This document shows, piece after piece, positions 59,797 through 64,000 of a DNA stretch of 64,000 bases. Numbering within the stretch: the stretch's first letter is position 1; each line of letters opens with the position of its first letter. A program made the translations under genes and the position numbers. The stretch is from Pseudalgibacter ostreae (GTDB taxonomy: Bacteria; Bacteroidota; Bacteroidia; Flavobacteriales; Flavobacteriaceae). The DNA is taken from the NCBI RefSeq assembly GCF_042427585.1, contig NZ_JBHMFC010000020.1:1-64000 (forward strand), read 5' to 3'. Under the pieces are notes generated by a model. The model was not told the origin of the DNA and did no database searches. It saw only the letters and a list, made by a program, of their open reading frames with translations.

Positions 59797-61071
59797 ATGA
59801 AACTCTGGGACAAAGGTATATCAATAGATAAAAAAATAGAACAATTTACTGTGGGCAACGATAGGGAAATCGATATTCATATTGCAAAATACGATGTTAT
59901 CGCTTCTCGAGCACATGCCAAAATGTTACATAAAATCGGTATTTTATCAGCAGATGAATTAGAGCAACTTTTGGGCGGTTTACAGGAGTTGGCAAAGCAA
60001 ATTGAAAATGGCAGCTTTGTTATTGATGCGCAATTTGAAGATGTGCATTCTAAAATAGAGTTCGAACTTACAAAAACCTTAGGTGATGTAGGTAAAAAAA
60101 TCCACACGGCACGCTCCAGAAACGATCAAGTTTTAGTAGCGTTACATTTGTATTATAAAGATCATTTAGGTCTTGTAAAAGAAAAAACAAAAACACTTTT
60201 TGAAACGTTATTGTCTTTGGCCGATACCTATAAGGACAAAGTGCTTCCAGGTTACACACACTTGCAAGTGGCTATGCCTTCCTCATTTGGATTGTGGTTT
60301 TCGGCGTATGCAGAACTTATGATCGACGATGTATATTTGCTAAATGCTGCTATTAAAACAGTTGATCAGAACCCATTGGGCTCGGCAGCAGGTTATGGGA
60401 GTTCGTTTCCCATCGATAGAGAATTCACCACAAAAGATATGGGGTTTGAAACCTTAAAATATAATGTTGTAGCGGCGCAAATGGGACGTGGTAAAAACGA
60501 ACGTACTATTGCTGCGGCATTAGGTGGATTGTGCAACACCCTGTCCAGATTTGCAATGGATGTGTGTTTGTATATGAGTCAGAATTTTGGGTTTATTTCC
60601 TTTCCCGATGCGCTAACTACAGGCAGTAGTATCATGCCTCACAAAAAAAATCCTGATGTTTTTGAGTTGATTCGTGGTAAATGCAATAAAATACAAGCAC
60701 TTCAAACTGAAATGATTTTAATAACCAACAACCTTCCGAGTGGTTATCATCGTGATTTTCAGTTGTTAAAGGAAAATATTATTGCAGCTTTTGAAGAATT
60801 AAAAGATATTTTGGATATTTTTAATTATTCCATCCAACAAATCATCGTTAAAGACATTGATGTCCATAGCGATTTATACAAATATCTGTTTACAGTCGAT
60901 AATATCAATACCTTAGTGGTAGAAGGCCAGACATTTAGAGAAGCGTATCAAAAAATTGGAGGTCAAGTACAAGATGGAACTTATGTACCAGACACCTCTA
61001 AAAAGCATACTCATGAAGGAAGCATCCATAATCTATGCTTGGACCAAATAAAAGCAAAGTTTCCGAATTAA
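59797..61071 (+). CDS. argH: Argininosuccinate lyase
   Basis: Protein of 424 residues: 'DVHSKIEFELTKTLGDVGKKIHTARSRNDQVLVALHLYYKDHL', 'LPGYTHLQVAMPSSFGLWF', 'DQNPLGSAAGYGSSFPIDRE' and the fumarate-lyase signature 'GSSIMPHKKNPDVFELIRGK' starting at about residue 276. It splits argininosuccinate to arginine and fumarate and is the last arginine enzyme of the operon. It is shorter than the Escherichia coli enzyme (about 457). Confidence 0.95.
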   Translation: MKLWDKGISIDKKIEQFTVGNDREIDIHIAKYDVIASRAHAKMLHKIGILSADELEQLLGGLQELAKQIENGSFVIDAQFEDVHSKIEFELTKTLGDVGKKIHTARSRNDQVLVALHLYYKDHLGLVKEKTKTLFETLLSLADTYKDKVLPGYTHLQVAMPSSFGLWFSAYAELMIDDVYLLNAAIKTVDQNPLGSAAGYGSSFPIDREFTTKDMGFETLKYNVVAAQMGRGKNERTIAAALGGLCNTLSRFAMDVCLYMSQNFGFISFPDALTTGSSIMPHKKNPDVFELIRGKCNKIQALQTEMILITNNLPSGYHRDFQLLKENIIAAFEELKDILDIFNYSIQQIIVKDIDVHSDLYKYLFTVDNINTLVVEGQTFREAYQKIGGQVQDGTYVPDTSKKHTHEGSIHNLCLDQIKAKFPN

Positions 61072-61114
61072 AAATCTGAATGAATAAAAACAGGGTGTTA
61101 ATTGTAAGGAAAGC

Positions 61115-61870
61115 ATGAAAAAATTAAAACGATTAGTATGGTACTTTATTCATGGTAAGGAGTTTTTGAACAGTCCTGTTTATATTGCAGGTCAGGAGAA
61201 GACTAAAATTGAACTCAAGAAACCATACTCGAGAACAGATGTTATTAATTACCTGTTGTCTTTAGCTAAGGGTACAACGACTTACTTAGAAATTGGTGTT
61301 CGAAATCCTGATGATAATTTCAATCATATTAACGCGGCCACTAAGTATAGTGTCGATCCAGGTTTAGAGTTTGAGGAAAATCCTGTGGATTTTAAAATAA
61401 CCAGTGATGAGTTTTTCGATAAATTAAGAGCCAATCAAATTTTGTCTTCAAACCTTAGGTTTGATGTTATTTTTATCGATGGTTTGCACTATGCAGAACA
61501 AGTAGATAGAGATATACAAAATGCCATGCATGTTATAAAAGATAATGGGTTTATCGTATTACACGATTGTAACCCGCCTACCGAGTGGCATGCAAGAGAA
61601 ACCTTTGGTTTTTATAAAACACCAGCCCAGGGATATTGGAATGGTACAACCTGGAAGGCTTTCTTGAAATGGCGTTTTAATCCTGCAGTGTACTCGTGTT
61701 GTGTAGATACCAATTGGGGTATTGGTGTATTGTCTAAAACCCATCCTATTGGCAAAAGTATAGCGCATACCAATCCTTTTTATGAGTATAGCCTTCTGGA
61801 AAAACATCGTAAAGCCTATCTCAACCTGGTTACGTTTGATGATTTAAAGCATGCCCTTAAAGAGGTTTAA
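61115..61870 (+). CDS. SAM-dependent methyltransferase-like protein
   Basis: Protein of 251 residues of the Methyltransf_24 type: motif I 'TTTYLEIGVRNPDDNFNHI', then 'KYSVDPGLEF', 'RFDVIFIDGLHYAEQVDRDIQNAMHVIKDNGFIVLHDCNPPTEWHA', typical of enzymes that methylate sugars or cell-surface compounds. The C-terminal part carries several Trp and Cys residues of unknown role. It lies 43 bases after argH on the same strand and may be part of the same transcript, although its role in arginine synthesis is not evident. Confidence 0.75.
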   Translation: MKKLKRLVWYFIHGKEFLNSPVYIAGQEKTKIELKKPYSRTDVINYLLSLAKGTTTYLEIGVRNPDDNFNHINAATKYSVDPGLEFEENPVDFKITSDEFFDKLRANQILSSNLRFDVIFIDGLHYAEQVDRDIQNAMHVIKDNGFIVLHDCNPPTEWHARETFGFYKTPAQGYWNGTTWKAFLKWRFNPAVYSCCVDTNWGIGVLSKTHPIGKSIAHTNPFYEYSLLEKHRKAYLNLVTFDDLKHALKEV

Positions 61871-61908
61871 AAAGACAACATGAAGGCGTACATATTATTT
61901 TTTATTAC

Positions 61909-62784
61909 ATGATACCACCCGTTTTTAATCCAAAGGAGATTTTAGCACTATGGGATTATGAAATTCCCAATAGCCAAACTTCTGATGAGGTAGAACTTAT
62001 TGAAAATAAAGACATTATTAGAATTTCAAAAGTTCAAATCCCTACATTAGAAGTGTATTTACCGGCAAAACGCTCGAACACGGGCAAAGCTGTGCTGATA
62101 TGTCCAGGGGGTGGCTATAGTGCTTTGGCCTATGATTGGGAAGGTACAGATGTTGCAAAGTGGTTTAACACCAAAGGGATAGCAGCATTTGTATTGAAAT
62201 ATAGGCTACCAGATTCACGATCTGTTACAATCTCCCATGAAGCACCACTACAAGATGCGCAAAGGGCCATGCGTTTAGTGCGTAACCATGCGAAACAATG
62301 GGGCGTAGATCCCGCTCAAGTCGGGATTATAGGGTTTTCTGCGGGAGGGCATTTGGCTGCTACCTTGGGAACGCAATTTGATAGTAAAACTTCTTTTAAA
62401 GAAGATGCAATAGACAGTCTTTCTGCTCGGCCTGATTTTATGGTGCTAGTTTATCCTGTCATTACGATGAAAAACAACTATACCCATCTAGGGTCTCGTA
62501 ATAAATTGCTTGGAGAGGCTCCTAGTGAGGCTTTAATACAAAAATTTTCTAATGAAATGCATGTTACCAGACACACACCGCCTACTTTTTTAGTGCATTC
62601 TGGTGACGATAAAGCAGTACCCGTGGAGAATAGCTTACAATTTTATCAAGCTTTAAAGTCGCATCATATAAATGCAGAGATGCACGTCTATCCGTATGGA
62701 GGCCATGGTTATGGGTTAGCCATCGGAAGGGGACGCCTACAAACTTGGGTGGATAGATTGGCCGATTGGCTAGAGCATTTGTAG
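61909..62784 (+). CDS. Alpha/beta hydrolase, esterase-like
   Basis: Protein of 291 residues: 'KAVLICPGGGYSALAYDWEGTDVAKWFNTKGIAAFVLKYRLPDS', then 'APLQDAQRAMRLVRNHAKQWGVDPAQVGIIGFSAGGHLAATLG' with nucleophile Ser in GFSAGG, Asp in 'LVHSGDDKAVPVENS' and His in 'YPYGGHGYG'. The oxyanion HGGG position is replaced by PGGGY, as in Bacteroidota acetyl-xylan/feruloyl esterase-like enzymes (BD-FAE-like). No signal peptide. It follows the methyltransferase gene after 38 bases. Confidence 0.83.
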   Translation: MIPPVFNPKEILALWDYEIPNSQTSDEVELIENKDIIRISKVQIPTLEVYLPAKRSNTGKAVLICPGGGYSALAYDWEGTDVAKWFNTKGIAAFVLKYRLPDSRSVTISHEAPLQDAQRAMRLVRNHAKQWGVDPAQVGIIGFSAGGHLAATLGTQFDSKTSFKEDAIDSLSARPDFMVLVYPVITMKNNYTHLGSRNKLLGEAPSEALIQKFSNEMHVTRHTPPTFLVHSGDDKAVPVENSLQFYQALKSHHINAEMHVYPYGGHGYGLAIGRGRLQTWVDRLADWLEHL

Positions 62785-62832
62785 CCTATTAGTTTTAAAA
62801 TGAATAAGCTTGTGTTGTGGTTGGTATAAATT

Positions 62833-62862
62833 AAAAAGATCAGGCGTAACCCTGATCTTTTT
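62833..62862. terminator. Bidirectional intrinsic terminator
   Basis: AAAAAGATCAGG (62833-62844) pairs perfectly with CCTGATCTTTTT (62851-62862) with a 6-nt loop. T-runs occur in both directions. It lies between the convergent esterase gene and the collagen-like lipoprotein gene and should end both transcripts. Confidence 0.8.
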
Positions 62863-62879
62863 AATTGCTTTTTATAAGG

Positions 62880-63581
62880 CTAGTTTATTTTAAAGTATTC
62901 AACAAGCTCAGAATAATTATTTAAATTTATTTTAGCTTGTGCTTTATTTGCAGCCTTTACTTCTATCATAAATATATCTACGATAAAAGTAGTGGGTCTT
63001 TGTGCTAAAGGTACGGTGGCACTATTCCAACCATTTGTGGTTTTAAACATCATTATTCTGTCTCTGTTAACACCCATTTCAAATTTTATTCCATAAATGT
63101 CATCTATGCCAAGCGTGTAAGGTAAGTGCTTTTTAGTATTATATTCAAATCCAGTAGGAGCTCCATATGCCACTACAAGGTATTGAGGGTCGGACAGTCT
63201 AATCCCTCCTGTTAGTGATTCTGGTACGTCATAGAAATTGAAAACATTATCATCGCCACCATGGACGCCATTATTCCAATCGGTGTTTGCAATTGTAATG
63301 GTATATTTCTTTACATTGGCATTACCGTCAATTCCAGGGTCGCCCTGTTCACCCTGTTCACCTTGTTCACCTTGTATACCTTGTTCGCCTTGTTCACCTT
63401 GTTCACCTTGTTCACCTTGTATACCTTGTTCGCCTTGTTCACCTTGTATACCTTGTTCGCCTTGTAGACCATCCTTTCCATCTTCGGGGGAGCAATTAAA
63501 ACTTAAAGCAGCAAGCAGTGTAATTAAAACGATTTTAGATTTAAAAATACGCATTAAAACTGTTTTAAAATGTCTTTTCAT
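62880..63581 (-). CDS. Lipoprotein with collagen-like repeats
   Basis: Protein of 233 residues from the Met at 63581 (MKRHFKTVLMRIFKSK...); starts at 63554 or 63632 are also in frame. The lipobox region 'LAALSFNCSPEDG' is followed directly by 18 Gly-X-Y triplets, mostly GEQ and GIQ, encoded at 63318-63479, ending GDPGIDGNA. A C-terminal domain of about 150 residues contains 'VKKYTITIANTDW' and 'FIVDIFMIEVKAANKAQ'; I do not recognise it. Similar collagen-stalk lipoproteins are common in Bacteroidota and are thought to hold a globular head away from the membrane. Confidence 0.82.
   Translation of the reverse strand: MKRHFKTVLMRIFKSKIVLITLLAALSFNCSPEDGKDGLQGEQGIQGEQGEQGIQGEQGEQGEQGEQGIQGEQGEQGEQGDPGIDGNANVKKYTITIANTDWNNGVHGGDDNVFNFYDVPESLTGGIRLSDPQYLVVAYGAPTGFEYNTKKHLPYTLGIDDIYGIKFEMGVNRDRIMMFKTTNGWNSATVPLAQRPTTFIVDIFMIEVKAANKAQAKINLNNYSELVEYFKIN
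63318..63479 (-). repeat. Gly-X-Y coding repeat (18 triplets)
   Basis: The 162 bases encode uninterrupted collagen triplets; the 9-base unit GGCGAACAA/GGTGAACAA recurs with GGTATACAA variants. Such tandem DNA is liable to slippage, so triplet number may vary between strains. The opposite strand reads as a misleading Pro-Cys-Ser or Leu-Phe-Thr repeat. Confidence 0.9.
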
Positions 63582-63714
63582 GTTAGTTAAATTAAATTGG
63601 TTTATAATAATTAATAAAAATTTCTTGCGCAAGTTAGCATTTATTCCGACAAAAAATAATTGTAAGTTAAAAGTGATTATTTTACCAATAGTTTCTTTAT
63701 TATGAAAATAACGT

Positions 63715-63999
63715 TTATTTCTTGGTCAGCCTTCGCAAGGCCACCCATTGTTTAAGCATGTCTCTTGAGTCTTGTGCAGGATAGCCTAAAACGGTTGCCC
63801 CAGCTGCAACATCGCCCACAACTCCAGAGCCAGCACCTACGGTAGCGCCCGAATGTATGGTGGTATGGTCTTTTATAGAAGCACTTCCTCCAATAATGAC
63901 ACCATCGCCTAAAGTTACAGAGCCGGCAAGCCCACTATGTCCCGCCATAATACAAGAGCGTCCCATAATACTATTGTGTGCAATTTGAACCAAATTGTC
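63715..63999 (-). CDS. LpxD-like left-handed beta-helix acyltransferase (partial)
   Basis: The frame runs off the window end; the visible C-terminal 95 residues begin 'DNLVQIAHNSIMGRSCIMAGHSGLAGSVTLGDGVIIGGSASIKDHTTI' and end 'GATVLGYPAQDSRDMLKQWVALRRLTKK'. Hexapeptide repeats, the DNLVQIAHN catalytic-His block and the final helix match UDP-3-O-acyl-glucosamine N-acyltransferase (LpxD). It makes the diacyl precursor of lipid A. The IMAGHSGLAGSVTLGD stretch reads more like alphaproteobacterial LpxD than the usual Bacteroidota form, so this may be a second, acquired copy. That view is tentative. Confidence 0.72.
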   Translation of the reverse strand, partial: DNLVQIAHNSIMGRSCIMAGHSGLAGSVTLGDGVIIGGSASIKDHTTIHSGATVGAGSGVVGDVAAGATVLGYPAQDSRDMLKQWVALRRLTKK

Positions 64000-64000
64000 A

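Noticed and set aside
63318..63479. Possible CRISPR or minisatellite array
   Set aside because: The 9-base units encode collagen triplets in frame without unique spacers; no cas genes are present in the window.
63238..63705. Pro-Cys-Ser repeat protein on the plus strand opposite the collagen repeats
   Set aside because: It is the complement of Gly-Glu-Gln codons. The minus-strand frame has a lipoprotein signal and a coherent C-terminal domain.

Overview
The window looks like chromosome from a member of the Flavobacteriaceae (Bacteroidota). The DNA is AT-rich. Several genes carry Bacteroidota-type promoter boxes (TTTG ... TAnnTTTG). One secreted protein ends in a type IX secretion (T9SS) sorting domain. 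Arginine synthesis uses the carbamoyltransferase variant found in this phylum, which acts on N-acylated ornithine. Many families (DUF4350, GIN/DUF2807, YceI pairs, kelch and DUF1080 proteins) are common there. Identifications rest on reading motifs and overall protein sequence; no database search was possible.

Region 1 (1-3720) is accessory DNA. It holds two RelE/ParE-type toxin-antitoxin pairs. Each is bounded by a short inverted repeat, and each is followed by an AT-rich hairpin spacer that resembles an integron attC site. A damaged group II intron 3' half (reverse transcriptase/maturase end plus domains V-VI) lies between the pairs. An IS91-like transposase tail and the 5' part of a second group II intron follow.

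Region 2 (3722-18112) is mostly core genome: purL, a fructosamine-kinase family gene, an RsmB-like rRNA methyltransferase, a YceI / outer-membrane barrel / YceI module, a PadR-PspC-GIN envelope-stress-like group with a DUF4870 membrane protein, a DUF4442 hotdog protein and an AIM24-family protein.

Region 3 (18248-39748) holds a large T9SS cargo protein, a kelch protein, a divergent oxyR/dps pair, the MoxR-DUF58-DUF4129-SpoIIM-RDD group, a TRIC channel, a lipoprotein cyclophilin back to back with a CoA pyrophosphatase, an acyltransferase, a BKACE (DUF849) enzyme, topoisomerase III, a GNAT-like protein and an RluE-like pseudouridine synthase.

Region 4 (39754-50275) is a carbohydrate-oxidation locus in two divergent operons around an AraC regulator. 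One carries GMC oxidoreductase + gluconate-dehydrogenase subunit 3 + ThuA + DUF1080. The other carries TIM-barrel isomerase + MFS + Gfo/Idh/MocA + TIM-barrel isomerase + DUF1080. The content fits uptake of a glycoside or disaccharide, 3-oxidation, cleavage of the 3-keto sugar, and further processing.

Region 5 (50276-61071) is an arginine/proline operon: GNAT-argG-argC-argD-proA-proB-argF'-argB-argE-like-argH, preceded by a hairpin-rich untranslated stretch. Residue 90 of the carbamoyltransferase suggests N-succinylornithine rather than N-acetylornithine as substrate. The leading GNAT protein is a candidate for the otherwise missing first enzyme. The window ends with a methyltransferase, an esterase-like hydrolase, a collagen-repeat lipoprotein and the C-terminal end of an LpxD-like acyltransferase.
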